The notes beneath the pieces were generated by a model. The model was not told where the DNA came from, ran no database searches, and saw only the letters and a list, made by a program, of their open reading frames with translations. DNA of 32,363 nucleotides from an uncultured Eubacteriales bacterium. Its GTDB lineage: Bacteria; Bacillota; Clostridia; Lachnospirales; Bianqueaceae. Position 1 is the first letter of the stretch. Every line of letters begins with the position of its first letter. The position numbers and the translations under genes were made by a program. Positions 1-6,896 of this stretch are shown here, piece after piece. The DNA is taken from NCBI GenBank assembly GCA_900316145.1, contig ONBQ01000063.1, positions 1 through 32,363 of the forward strand, in the 5' to 3' direction.

Positions 1-354
1 ATCGCGGCCATGGCGGGGGCTTATCTGGAAGCCGCCAGAGCCGGAGTGCCGGCAGTCGTAGATGGCATGATCAGCATGACGGCGGCCTACGCAGCCTGGA
101 AGCTGGATCCGGATGTGCTGCCATATCTGTTCGCGTCTCATTACTCGGCGGAGCCGGCCTATCGTTTCATGATCGAAAAAACAGGACTGACGCCTGTGTT
201 GAATCTGAACATGAGGCTCGGAGAAGGAAGCGGCTGTCCCATGATGTTTTTCCTGCTGTCGTGCGCGGCGGCGATCAATAATGAGATGGCCTCGTTCGAG
301 GATGTGCAGGATTCGGGAGATTTCCTGGTCGATATTCGGGAGGAAGCAGAGTAA
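1..354 (+). CDS. cobT: Nicotinate-nucleotide--dimethylbenzimidazole phosphoribosyltransferase, C-terminal part
   Basis: This gene is cut by the window edge; only the last 117 residues are present, open from base 1 to the TAA at 352-354. CobT transfers phosphoribose from nicotinate mononucleotide to a lower-ligand base such as dimethylbenzimidazole, giving the alpha-ribazole phosphate used in the cobalamin nucleotide loop. The visible part matches the family's C-terminal region: a run like MAGAYLEAARAGVPAVVDG, then ISMTAAYAAW, and the late signature MRLGEGSGC. The next gene, cobU, starts two bases after the stop, so the two are surely co-transcribed and probably translationally coupled. The cobU-cobS-cobC neighbourhood supports the call. 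The N-terminal two thirds and the promoter lie outside the window. Confidence 0.93.
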   Translation: MAAMAGAYLEAARAGVPAVVDGMISMTAAYAAWKLDPDVLPYLFASHYSAEPAYRFMIEKTGLTPVLNLNMRLGEGSGCPMMFFLLSCAAAINNEMASFEDVQDSGDFLVDIREEAE

Positions 355-356
355 TA

Positions 357-938
357 ATGTATACGAAAATGCTTGTGACAGGCGGAGCCAGGAGCGGCAA
401 GAGCCGTTATGCGCAGGAACTGGCCAAAGAGCTGAGCCCGGAAGGCCGCGTTTTATATGTGGCCACCGCCAAGGTCTGGGATGAGGAGATGGCGGTACGG
501 GTCAGAAAACATCAGGAAAGCCGGCCCGCGTCATGTGATACCTATGAAGGCTATCAGGACCTTGGCGCAGTGATCGCTGCCCGGGGAGAGCAGTATGAAA
601 CGATCCTGGTGGACTGCCTGACGATGCTGCTGAATGGCCGCCTGTTCGATGAGATCGGGATGCAAGACCCGGATACGTTAACCAAGCAGCAGAAGAAGGA
701 ACTGGAAGAGATGGCCGTTAAGGAAGCACAGGCCTTGGCGGACGGGATCCAGAAAGCACACTGTCACGTGATCGTCGTGACGAATGAAGTGGGCATGGGT
801 ATCGTTCCGGATACCGTCCTGGGAAGACTGTTTCGGGATATGGCCGGACGTGCCAATCAGATCCTGGCAGGGGCTTTGAGCGATGTCACGCTCATGGTGA
901 GCGGGATCCCGGTCTATGTTAAAGGAGGCCGGAAATGA
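357..938 (+). CDS. cobU: Adenosylcobinamide kinase / adenosylcobinamide-phosphate guanylyltransferase
   Basis: CobU phosphorylates adenosylcobinamide and then adds GMP to give adenosylcobinamide-GDP, the substrate of CobS. The 193-residue product is close to the usual family size. A P-loop, GGARSGKS, lies at residues 9-16. The histidine expected to carry the GMP intermediate is probably His52 in KHQESRP. The family block VVTNEVGMGIVPDT followed by GRLFRDMAGRANQ is intact near residues 141-170. It begins two bases after the cobT stop and overlaps cobS by four bases (ATGA), so translation is probably coupled. This is an ordinary cytosolic enzyme with no sign of damage. Confidence 0.96.
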   Translation: MYTKMLVTGGARSGKSRYAQELAKELSPEGRVLYVATAKVWDEEMAVRVRKHQESRPASCDTYEGYQDLGAVIAARGEQYETILVDCLTMLLNGRLFDEIGMQDPDTLTKQQKKELEEMAVKEAQALADGIQKAHCHVIVVTNEVGMGIVPDTVLGRLFRDMAGRANQILAGALSDVTLMVSGIPVYVKGGRK

Positions 939-1687
939 AACATTTTATCCTGAGTCTGCAGTTCCTCTCGCGCCTGTATCTGCCGTGGATGATCGAGGGC
1001 GAGGACGATATGTTTGCCCGAAGTCTCAAGTTCTTCCCATTGGCCGGCTGTATCATCGGCTTGCTGGATGCCGGGGTCCTATGGCTGCTTCTGAGAGTCT
1101 TTACGCCTCTTACGGCCGGGATCCTCGTCGTTCTGTTCGACATCGCGTTGACGGGCGGCCTGCACATGGACGGCTTGGCAGATACGATCGATGGACTCAG
1201 CAGCCATCGCAGCAAAGAGCGGATGCTGGAGATCATGAAAGACAGCCGCATCGGTACGTTTGGCGTGATCGCCATCGTAGGAGAAGTGATCGTTAAGGCA
1301 GCCCTCATCATGGAATTGTTTACACATGAGAGCGGATGGATCGCTTATGGCGTCATCGCCGCAGTGCCGATCCTCTCCCGCATGACCATGGTCCTCATGA
1401 TCTATGTTTCGAAGTATGCCAGGGAAGAGGGCATTGGCGGCCTGTTTTTCAGCCATAAGAGCTCGATCTGCCTTCCGGCAGCGCTTATTTCAGGGATCCT
1501 GCTGAGTCTGGTCTCCTGGTATTACGCGCCGGTCTTGCTCATCAGCGGGCTGTTATGCGCTTTCATGATCCGGGCGATCTGTTATCACAAGATCGGAGGC
1601 ATGACGGGCGATACACTTGGAGCTACCCTGGAACTGGAAGAAGCGGTGATGCTGATGGCGGCCGTTCTGTTTGCGGCTTTCATCTGA
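935..1687 (+). CDS. cobS: Adenosylcobinamide-GDP ribazoletransferase (cobalamin synthase)
   Basis: CobS is the integral membrane enzyme that joins adenosylcobinamide-GDP to alpha-ribazole (or its phosphate), closing the nucleotide loop. The 250-residue product is of normal length and strongly hydrophobic, with several membrane segments. The family motif rich in acidic residues is visible at about residues 73-87 (GGLHMDGLADTIDGL), followed by the conserved D-S-R-I-G-T-F-G stretch near residues 102-109; these probably hold the metal and substrate. The start overlaps the cobU stop (ATGA) and has the good ribosome binding site AAAGGAGG inside the cobU end. The TGA stop is 11 bases before the cobC start. 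Confidence 0.95.
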   Translation: MKHFILSLQFLSRLYLPWMIEGEDDMFARSLKFFPLAGCIIGLLDAGVLWLLLRVFTPLTAGILVVLFDIALTGGLHMDGLADTIDGLSSHRSKERMLEIMKDSRIGTFGVIAIVGEVIVKAALIMELFTHESGWIAYGVIAAVPILSRMTMVLMIYVSKYAREEGIGGLFFSHKSSICLPAALISGILLSLVSWYYAPVLLISGLLCAFMIRAICYHKIGGMTGDTLGATLELEEAVMLMAAVLFAAFI

Positions 1688-1698
1688 GGAGGAGAAGA

Positions 1699-2301
1699 AT
1701 GGACATCTATTTAGTGCGGCACGGGCAGACAGATCATAATCTGACAGGACGGTTTTCCGGTCAGGCGGATATCCCGATGAACGAGACGGGCCGCAGCCAG
1801 ATCCGTTCAGTCAAGCCTTATCTGGAAGGGATCACCTGGGACAGAGTCCTTTCTTCGCCATTGATCCGGGCTGTGGAAACGGCCAGGATCCTTGCGCCGG
1901 ACAAGGCTCCGGAGCTTTGTGAATGGCTGAAAGAGATGGACTTTGGAACGTGGACAGGTAAGACCTGGGCTGAGGTGGAAAAGTCAGATCCGGAAGGCGC
2001 CAAAGCCTATGAACGGGACTGGAAGGCGCGGGTAGGCGGCGCGGAAAGTTATTATGATGTGGCCGGACGGGTGGAAGAAGGAATCCGGAATATAGTGAAG
2101 GAGACAGCTCCGGACGCGAAGATCCTGATCGCGGGTCATGCGGCTTCCGTCGTGCAGATCACGTTGACCTTGCTTTCGCTTCCCAAAGACAGCTACTGGA
2201 GATGGATGCCCGGTCAGGGGACGTATGCCTTGCTTCAGGCTTTCCCGTCCGAAGACCTTTTCTTTTATCTTGGAGGCTGGAATCTGGGCCGACATGTTTG
2301 A
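1699..2301 (+). CDS. cobC: Histidine phosphatase family protein, probable alpha-ribazole phosphatase
   Basis: The 200-residue product belongs to the phosphoglycerate-mutase-like histidine phosphatases. The catalytic RHG motif is at residues 7-9 (LVRHGQTDHN). A conserved glutamate lies in EMDFGTWTGK and the second catalytic histidine in IAGHAASV near residue 149. In this position after cobT-cobU-cobS the natural assignment is CobC, which dephosphorylates alpha-ribazole 5'-phosphate or the cobalamin phosphate made by CobS. I chose the ATG at 1699 because GAGGAGAAG lies just upstream and the RHG motif sits close to the N-terminus; the frame stays open further 5' inside cobS, but that part is not family-like. 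Substrate is inferred from context. Confidence 0.88.
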   Translation: MDIYLVRHGQTDHNLTGRFSGQADIPMNETGRSQIRSVKPYLEGITWDRVLSSPLIRAVETARILAPDKAPELCEWLKEMDFGTWTGKTWAEVEKSDPEGAKAYERDWKARVGGAESYYDVAGRVEEGIRNIVKETAPDAKILIAGHAASVVQITLTLLSLPKDSYWRWMPGQGTYALLQAFPSEDLFFYLGGWNLGRHV

Positions 2302-2349
2302 TCATAATGCTAGGTACGGAATGGCAACTAATAATTTTAAAAAAGGGTA

Positions 2350-2378
2350 TTGCATTTTTCTCAGGACCGTAGTATAAT
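2350..2378 (+). promoter_or_regulatory. Promoter of the tRNA-Gly gene
   Basis: TTGCAT (2350-2355) and a perfect TATAAT (2373-2378) are separated by 17 bases. Transcription would begin near 2385, about 15 bases before the mature tRNA. Confidence 0.85.
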
Positions 2379-2399
2379 ATTAAACGTTCTGAGGAACAA

Positions 2400-2471
2400 G
2401 CGCGAGTGGCTCAGTGGTAGAGCATCGCCTTGCCAAGGCGAGGGTCGCGAGTTCGAATCTCGTCTCGCGCT
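2400..2471 (+). tRNA. tRNA-Gly (anticodon GCC)
   Basis: A full cloverleaf can be drawn. The acceptor stem GCGCGAG (2400-2406) pairs perfectly with CTCGCGC (2464-2470). The D arm is GCTC/GAGC. The anticodon stem is TCGCC/GGCGA with loop TTGCCAA (2430-2436), giving anticodon GCC. The T arm has loop TTCGAAT, and the discriminator base is T2471. The 3' CCA is not encoded. Confidence 0.97.
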
Positions 2472-2476
2472 CGTAC

Positions 2477-2509
2477 AAGGGTCTATGAGTTTTCATAGAC
2501 CCTTTAGAT
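2477..2509 (+). terminator. Rho-independent terminator after tRNA-Gly
   Basis: A perfect 12-bp stem, AAGGGTCTATGA (2477-2488) with TCATAGACCCTT (2493-2504), has loop GTTT and is followed by a T-rich tract. It ends only 26 bases before the ldh start. Confidence 0.85.
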
Positions 2510-2530
2510 TTTTAAGAAAGGATCTTCCAT

Positions 2531-3484
2531 ATGCCGCAGATCAATGATAGAAAAGTTGCCATTGTAGGGTGTGGGTTCGTAGGAGCCGCATCGGCTTTCG
2601 CCCTGATGCAAAGTGGGATGTTTTCCGAAATGGTGCTGATCGATGCCGATCAGGACAAAGCGGAGGGAGAAGCGCTTGATATCAGTCATGGCCTTCCTTT
2701 TGCCAAACCTATGCAGATCTATGCCGGAACCTATGAGGATCTTGCTGATGCGTCCATCATCGTTGTCACGGCCGGCGCCGGACAAAAGCCGGGTGAGACA
2801 CGTCTGGATCTCGTGAAAAAGAATGTCGGCATATTCAAGACCATTATTCCGGAGATCGCGAAATACAATCAGAGCGGGATCTTGCTCATCGTGGCCAATC
2901 CGGTCGATATTCTGACCTATACGGCCGCCCGTCTCAGCGGGTTCCCGGAGAACCGCGTGTTCGGTTCGGGTACGGTCCTGGATACCGCACGCTTGAAGTA
3001 TCTGCTGGGAGAGCATTTGGATGTCGATTCCCGCAATGTACATGCCTTTGTCATCGGCGAGCATGGGGACAGTGAATTCGTAGCGTGGAGCAGTCTGGAT
3101 ATCTCCGGCGTTCCGGTCCATGATTTCTGTGAGATGCGCGGCCATCATGAGCATGAGGAGGCTATGCAGCAGATCGCGGATGATGTCAAGAACAGCGCCT
3201 ATGAGATCATCCAGAAGAAGAAGGCTACCTACTATGGAGTCGCCATGTCGGTGCGCCGCATCTGTGAAGCGATCATTCGGGATGAGAAGAGCGTGCTGCC
3301 AGTTTCCGCTATCCAGCATGGCAATTACGGAGTGGAAGGGGTGGCCTTATCCATGCCGGCTATCGTTGGCAAAAACGGTGTTGAGACCATGGTCCCGATC
3401 CGCTTAAGCGCGGCTGAATATGAAAAGCTCAGGAATTCCGAAAAGACCTTGCGCAAGGTCCTGGATGAGGCGGTCCAGCTGTAA
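2531..3484 (+). CDS. ldh: L-lactate dehydrogenase
   Basis: The enzyme reduces pyruvate to L-lactate with NADH and regenerates NAD+ during fermentation. The 317-residue length is standard. The Rossmann motif GCGFVG is at residues 13-18, with an acidic residue (LIDAD) after the second strand favouring NAD. Substrate-loop residues are in GQKPGETRLDL (Arg91). The catalytic histidine is His178 in GEHGDSE. VANPVDILTY and GSGTVLDTARL are also typical; the latter supports lactate rather than malate dehydrogenase. An AAGAAAGG ribosome binding site precedes the ATG. No separate promoter is visible between the tRNA terminator and the start, so expression may depend on readthrough from the tRNA promoter. 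tmRNA follows directly. Confidence 0.95.
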   Translation: MPQINDRKVAIVGCGFVGAASAFALMQSGMFSEMVLIDADQDKAEGEALDISHGLPFAKPMQIYAGTYEDLADASIIVVTAGAGQKPGETRLDLVKKNVGIFKTIIPEIAKYNQSGILLIVANPVDILTYTAARLSGFPENRVFGSGTVLDTARLKYLLGEHLDVDSRNVHAFVIGEHGDSEFVAWSSLDISGVPVHDFCEMRGHHEHEEAMQQIADDVKNSAYEIIQKKKATYYGVAMSVRRICEAIIRDEKSVLPVSAIQHGNYGVEGVALSMPAIVGKNGVETMVPIRLSAAEYEKLRNSEKTLRKVLDEAVQL

Positions 3485-3487
3485 AGC

Positions 3488-3516
3488 TTGACAAAACAAC
3501 ATAAAAAGAGTATACT
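3488..3516 (+). promoter_or_regulatory. Promoter of ssrA (tmRNA)
   Basis: A consensus TTGACA (3488-3493) and TATACT (3511-3516) are separated by 17 bases. They begin three bases after the ldh stop. Transcription would start about 25 bases upstream of the mature tmRNA 5' end. Confidence 0.88.
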
Positions 3517-3547
3517 CACGGCACAGTTAGCGAAGTTCATTCATTTA

Positions 3548-3906
3548 GGGGATGTCAAGGTTTCGACGGGGGTCGTTGAAGCTTGAAGAGCTATCCGTGG
3601 CCCAGGCCACGTTAAAAACCGGACCTAAATATAAACGCTAACAATAATTCTTACGAATTAGCTTACGCTGCTTAACCTTAGTTTAGGCGGCTGCCGGACA
3701 TAGGCGCCCCGCGGTCTGTGTTTCGGCCCATCAGAGCGGGCTACTTCGCGATCCGCGCTTTCGGAGAGCGGAAGATCCTTAAGAGCTACGGAAGATCAAG
3801 ACCCTGCCTGTGGGGCCGGTCTTCTGAAAACTTAATACATAGGCTATGATAGTAGAGCCTCGAGTGGAGGGACTTTCGGACATGGGTTCAATTCCCATCA
3901 TCTCCA
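3548..3906 (+). ncRNA. ssrA: Transfer-messenger RNA (tmRNA), ribosome rescue
   Basis: tmRNA frees stalled ribosomes by acting first as an alanyl-tRNA and then as an mRNA for a degradation tag. The 5' end GGGGATG (3548-3554) pairs with CATCTCC (3899-3905) near the 3' end to form the acceptor stem, with A3906 as discriminator; the CCA is not encoded. The typical 5' block GTCAAGGTTTCGACGGGG and the T arm with loop TTCAATT are present. The reading frame from GCT at 3637 to TAA at 3673-3675 encodes the tag ANNNSYELAYAA. The hydrophobic end with terminal Ala-Ala is the normal protease recognition signal. The one-piece architecture is ordinary for Bacillota. Confidence 0.96.
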
Positions 3907-3924
3907 TTATTGACAGCCCGAAGG

Positions 3925-3957
3925 GAGCCGCGGAAATAGATCCGCGGTTCTTTTTTT
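3925..3957 (+). terminator. Rho-independent terminator of ssrA
   Basis: The stem GAGCCGCGGA / TCCGCGGTTC (3925-3934 with 3941-3950, two wobble or weak outer pairs) has loop AATAGA and is followed by seven T residues. Confidence 0.88.
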
Positions 3958-3976
3958 ATTTTTTTTAATTAATATG

Positions 3977-4025
3977 TTGACAGGCGACATATGTCGTGAT
4001 ATGATATATATCGTAAGACGACATA
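3977..4025 (+). promoter_or_regulatory. padR promoter with palindromic PadR-type operator half-sites
   Basis: TTGACA (3977-3982) and TATGAT (4000-4005) are 17 bases apart. A perfect 12-bp palindrome, CGACATATGTCG (3985-3996), fills most of the spacer. The half-site CGACATA recurs at 4019-4025, giving with TATGTCG (3990-3996) a wider inverted repeat. PadR-family repressors commonly bind such dyads in their own promoters. Autoregulation is therefore the likely reading, inferred from position. Confidence 0.75.
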
Positions 4026-4041
4026 TCAGGAGGCGATATAC

Positions 4042-4353
4042 TTGAAGAAAAGCGAACCAATGTCAGAAAGCTATTATTATATCCTGCTTTGTCTGGCGAA
4101 AGGAGCCAACCATGGCTATGGTATCATGCAGATGACGGAACAGCTTTCCGGCGGAGCGGTCAAGATCGGATCCGGGACCATGTACGGAGCCACCGGAAAT
4201 ATGATGAAAAAGGGATGGATCCAGGAGATCATGTCCAATGAGCCGGGGGTAGAGCGCAGAAGGCTGTACCGGTTGACAGACAGCGGACGTGATGCTCTTA
4301 GAGAAGAGATCAGCAGGCTTAAAAGAATGCTCACCAATGCGGAGGGAGTTTAA
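4042..4353 (+). CDS. PadR family transcriptional regulator
   Basis: The 103-residue product is a small winged-helix repressor of the PadR-s1 group. It shows the family order: a first helix with SESYYYILLCLAKGANHGYGIM, the recognition region around SGGAVKIGSGTMYGATGNMMKKGWI, and the wing RRRLYRLTDSGRDAL. I take TTG at 4042 as the start because AGGAGG (4028-4033) sits eight bases before it; the next in-frame ATG (4060) would lack a well-placed site. The stop lies one base before the next gene, a DUF2812 membrane protein, a partner often found beside PadR regulators. The operator-like dyads in the promoter point to autorepression. The signal it senses cannot be read from the sequence. Confidence 0.9.
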   Translation: MKKSEPMSESYYYILLCLAKGANHGYGIMQMTEQLSGGAVKIGSGTMYGATGNMMKKGWIQEIMSNEPGVERRRLYRLTDSGRDALREEISRLKRMLTNAEGV

Positions 4354-4354
4354 G

Positions 4355-5260
4355 ATGACGAAAAAATACAAGAATTCATGGAAAGCTTACGCGGCCTGGA
4401 ATTATGAGCAGGAGATCGAAGAACTGAACCAGGCTTCGGAGCAAGGATGGCAGCTGGTCAGAGGCGGATGCTTCCACAGCCGGTTTGAGAAGAATCCCGA
4501 AATCCAGTACAGGTATCAGATGGATTATCGGAAGATCCGGGATATTGGCCGGTATCTGGAGACTTTCCGGGAACAGGGATGGGAATATATCAATTCCACA
4601 TTCAATGGATGGCATTATTTCAGAAAGCTGTACGATCCCTCACTTCCGGAAGAGGAGTATGAGATCTTTACGGACAGGGAATCCTTGAAAGAAATGAACA
4701 TGCGGTGGGTGCGTCTGGCTATGATCATAGGCCTGGTGACAGGTGCCATGGCACTCATTCAGGCTGTCCGGATGATCCTCAGACCGGATCTTCCGCGTCT
4801 GATCATGATGCTGACTTTCGCGATCGAAAGCGTTGTTCTGTTAAGAGGCTGCCACATCATGAAAGACTCGGATCCGGAGAAAAAGAGAAAGGGCAGTCAA
4901 TTCTTCATACCGGTCTTCCTTGCGGTGATCATCCTGGGAAGCGCAGCATTCATAGTGCTGGAAGAAGGAAGACCTTATTTCCAGCTGCAGAGTGACGCAA
5001 GCAGTGTTTCAGAACCGATCGTAGATGACGAATACAGTTCTTTCCAGATCCGATATAAAGATTATTATTACATGGATCTGGAGCTTACAGCCTCGGAACC
5101 GGCCACGCTGCGCATCGTCGATGAGGAAGGGAACATGATCTATGAAGGGACGTCTACGGATCTGCATGAAAAGGATACCTGCCTCAAATTGACCAAAGGC
5201 CGCTATACCATTCTGTTCAGCATTCAGTCCGGATATCACCTGGACATGAGGATCGAATGA
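4355..5260 (+). CDS. DUF2812 domain-containing membrane protein
   Basis: The 301-residue product begins with a soluble DUF2812 domain (about residues 5-105) holding the usual aromatic pattern: an E-L-N-Q-A-S-E-Q-G-W-Q-L block, then YRYQMDY and REQGWEYI. Three hydrophobic segments follow at about residues 118-141, 147-166 and 183-203. A C-terminal domain of about 95 residues rich in beta-strand-like sequence may lie outside the membrane. The ATG at 4355 is preceded by GGAGGGAG. It is one base after the padR stop, so the regulator and membrane protein form a two-gene unit. The function of DUF2812 is not established; PadR-linked versions may respond to membrane stress, but that is only inference. 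Confidence 0.82.
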   Translation: MTKKYKNSWKAYAAWNYEQEIEELNQASEQGWQLVRGGCFHSRFEKNPEIQYRYQMDYRKIRDIGRYLETFREQGWEYINSTFNGWHYFRKLYDPSLPEEEYEIFTDRESLKEMNMRWVRLAMIIGLVTGAMALIQAVRMILRPDLPRLIMMLTFAIESVVLLRGCHIMKDSDPEKKRKGSQFFIPVFLAVIILGSAAFIVLEEGRPYFQLQSDASSVSEPIVDDEYSSFQIRYKDYYYMDLELTASEPATLRIVDEEGNMIYEGTSTDLHEKDTCLKLTKGRYTILFSIQSGYHLDMRIE

Positions 5261-5269
5261 GTTTATGAC

Positions 5270-5298
5270 TTGCCTTTTGAACGCTTTCGGCATATAAT
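5270..5298 (+). promoter_or_regulatory. Promoter of the EEP-PHP-GH4 operon
   Basis: TTGCCT (5270-5275) and a perfect TATAAT (5293-5298) are separated by 17 bases, about 38 bases upstream of the 5336 start codon. Confidence 0.75.
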
Positions 5299-5335
5299 GT
5301 TAGCCGAAATCTTTCAAACCAGGAGTGGATACACC

Positions 5336-6136
5336 ATGAATATGTATCGGATCATGAGTTTCAATATCCGTACACAGACGGAATATGATAAAGAACAGCA
5401 ATTCAAATACCGCGCGGACTTTCTGTGCGACACTTTGAACGCGCTGCAGCCGGATGTGGTCGGTTTTCAGGAGATGACGCCTTACATGCGTGGCCTTATG
5501 ATCGAACGCATGCCCGGGTACGTCTTTTTGGGCGGCGGCCGTGAGGCGGACCATCTGGGAGAAGGATGCGGGATCTGCGTGCGGCAAAGCCGGTTCCTGA
5601 TCGAGAGGGTTTCTACCGAGATGCTCTCGCCCACACCGGCCGTAGCCGGCAGTACTTATGGGGGCGATCAAAGCGAATGCCCGCGCGTGTTTACGTCTTG
5701 TGATCTGATGCCTATCGAAGGCGGGCAGCCATTCAGGGTCATGAACATGCATACCGATCACATCGGGATCAGGGCCAGACAGCTGGAATCCGAACAGTTC
5801 CTGGACGCATATTATAAAAAGCAGGAGCTCAGGCCTATGCCAACCGTCTTGACAGGTGATTTTAATGCGCTGCCCAAGGCGGATGAGCTCAAAAGTCTGA
5901 TGGATTGCCCGCATTTTATCGATGTATCCGCGGATCTGGGCGGTACTTTCCATGATTATGAACGCCTGGAAAAGCCTGAAAAGATCGATTATATCCTGGC
6001 CAGCCGGGAATGGCGCATCGAAAAGGTGCGTCTGCTGCATGAAAAAAGGAACGGACTGTTTCTTTCGGACCATGACCCCATCATAGCGGACCTCGTTCTC
6101 CCTGGAAAGGAAAAAGAAAATAGTTATGCGTTTTAA
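5336..6136 (+). CDS. Endonuclease/exonuclease/phosphatase family protein
   Basis: The 266-residue product has the DNase I-like EEP fold. Visible motifs in order are MSFNIR (metal and active-site Asn), QPDVVGFQEM (catalytic Glu), a central NMHTDH, TGDFNALP (Asp/Asn pair), KIDYILA and the terminal SDHDPI (catalytic Asp-His). Such enzymes hydrolyse phosphodiesters or phosphomonoesters; the absence of nucleic-acid-binding extensions and the sugar-enzyme neighbours suggest a small phosphorylated metabolite, but this is inference. I chose the ATG at 5336 because AGGAG lies upstream and the first fold strand begins within a few residues. There is no signal peptide. Its last 11 bases overlap the next gene. 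Confidence 0.88.
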   Translation: MNMYRIMSFNIRTQTEYDKEQQFKYRADFLCDTLNALQPDVVGFQEMTPYMRGLMIERMPGYVFLGGGREADHLGEGCGICVRQSRFLIERVSTEMLSPTPAVAGSTYGGDQSECPRVFTSCDLMPIEGGQPFRVMNMHTDHIGIRARQLESEQFLDAYYKKQELRPMPTVLTGDFNALPKADELKSLMDCPHFIDVSADLGGTFHDYERLEKPEKIDYILASREWRIEKVRLLHEKRNGLFLSDHDPIIADLVLPGKEKENSYAF

Positions 6137-6896
6137 TTATCATACCCATACGACCAGGTGCCAGCATGCCAAAGGTACCGAACGCGAATATCTGGAAGCA
6201 GCCATTCGGGGAGGGTATAAGATCCTGGGTTTTTCGGACCATACGCCGTATCCCTTCCTGGATGGACATCGTTCTGGCATGCGTATGGCGTTGGAAGAGA
6301 CAAAAAACTATTTTGAGACTCTCCTTTCGCTGAAAGAAGAATATAAGGATCGGATCGAGATCCACATCGGATTCGAGGCGGAGTATGACCCGGAAGGGTT
6401 TCATCGGCTGAAGGCCTTCCTGGATGATTATCCATGCGAGTATCTGATCGAGGGCCAGCATTTCCTGGATGTAGAGCATGAAAGCAATTATGCGGGACGG
6501 ACTTCGGATTCCGAGGATCTTTTGCGCGCGTATGCGGATCGTGTCATGGCCGGCATGGAAAGCGGTCATTTCCTGTACCTGGCGCATCCGGATCTGCCGG
6601 ATTTCAGGGGTTCGGATGAAGCTTATGACCGGATCATGCGTCCGGTAGCCAAAACCGCGCGCAAAACGGGGCAGCTTCTGGAGATCAATCTTCTGGGTAT
6701 GGTGGGACACCGGGCCTATCCCCATGAAGCCTTCTTTCGGATCGCGGCAGAAGAGGGTTGTAAGGCGGTCATCGGCGTGGACGCGCATCAGCCGGAAGCG
6801 CTTGAAGATGATATATTGTATCAAAACGGTTTGAAGTTTGCCAGGAAGTGCGGCATTGCGGTAGAGGATTCCTTGGCAATAGGAGACAATAAATGA
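6126..6896 (+). CDS. PHP domain phosphoesterase, histidinol-phosphatase-like
   Basis: The 256-residue product is a PHP-fold metal-dependent phosphoesterase. Metal ligands are visible in order: YHTHTTRC (residues 5-12), GFSDHTP (about 35-41), a central acidic residue in GFEAEYDP, a histidine in EGQHF, AHPDLPD, and the C-terminal GVDAHQPE. The arrangement matches HisJ-type histidinol phosphatases, but no other histidine genes are near. Its position between an EEP phosphatase-fold protein and a GH4 glycosidase makes a sugar-phosphate or other substrate equally possible. It overlaps the gene before by 11 bases and the gene after by four (ATGA), so the three are translationally linked. Confidence 0.85.
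   Translation: MRFNYHTHTTRCQHAKGTEREYLEAAIRGGYKILGFSDHTPYPFLDGHRSGMRMALEETKNYFETLLSLKEEYKDRIEIHIGFEAEYDPEGFHRLKAFLDDYPCEYLIEGQHFLDVEHESNYAGRTSDSEDLLRAYADRVMAGMESGHFLYLAHPDLPDFRGSDEAYDRIMRPVAKTARKTGQLLEINLLGMVGHRAYPHEAFFRIAAEEGCKAVIGVDAHQPEALEDDILYQNGLKFARKCGIAVEDSLAIGDNK

Noticed and set aside
2350-2547. A 65-codon open frame across the tRNA-Gly gene
   Set aside because: It runs through the tRNA promoter, tRNA and terminator, so it is not a protein gene.
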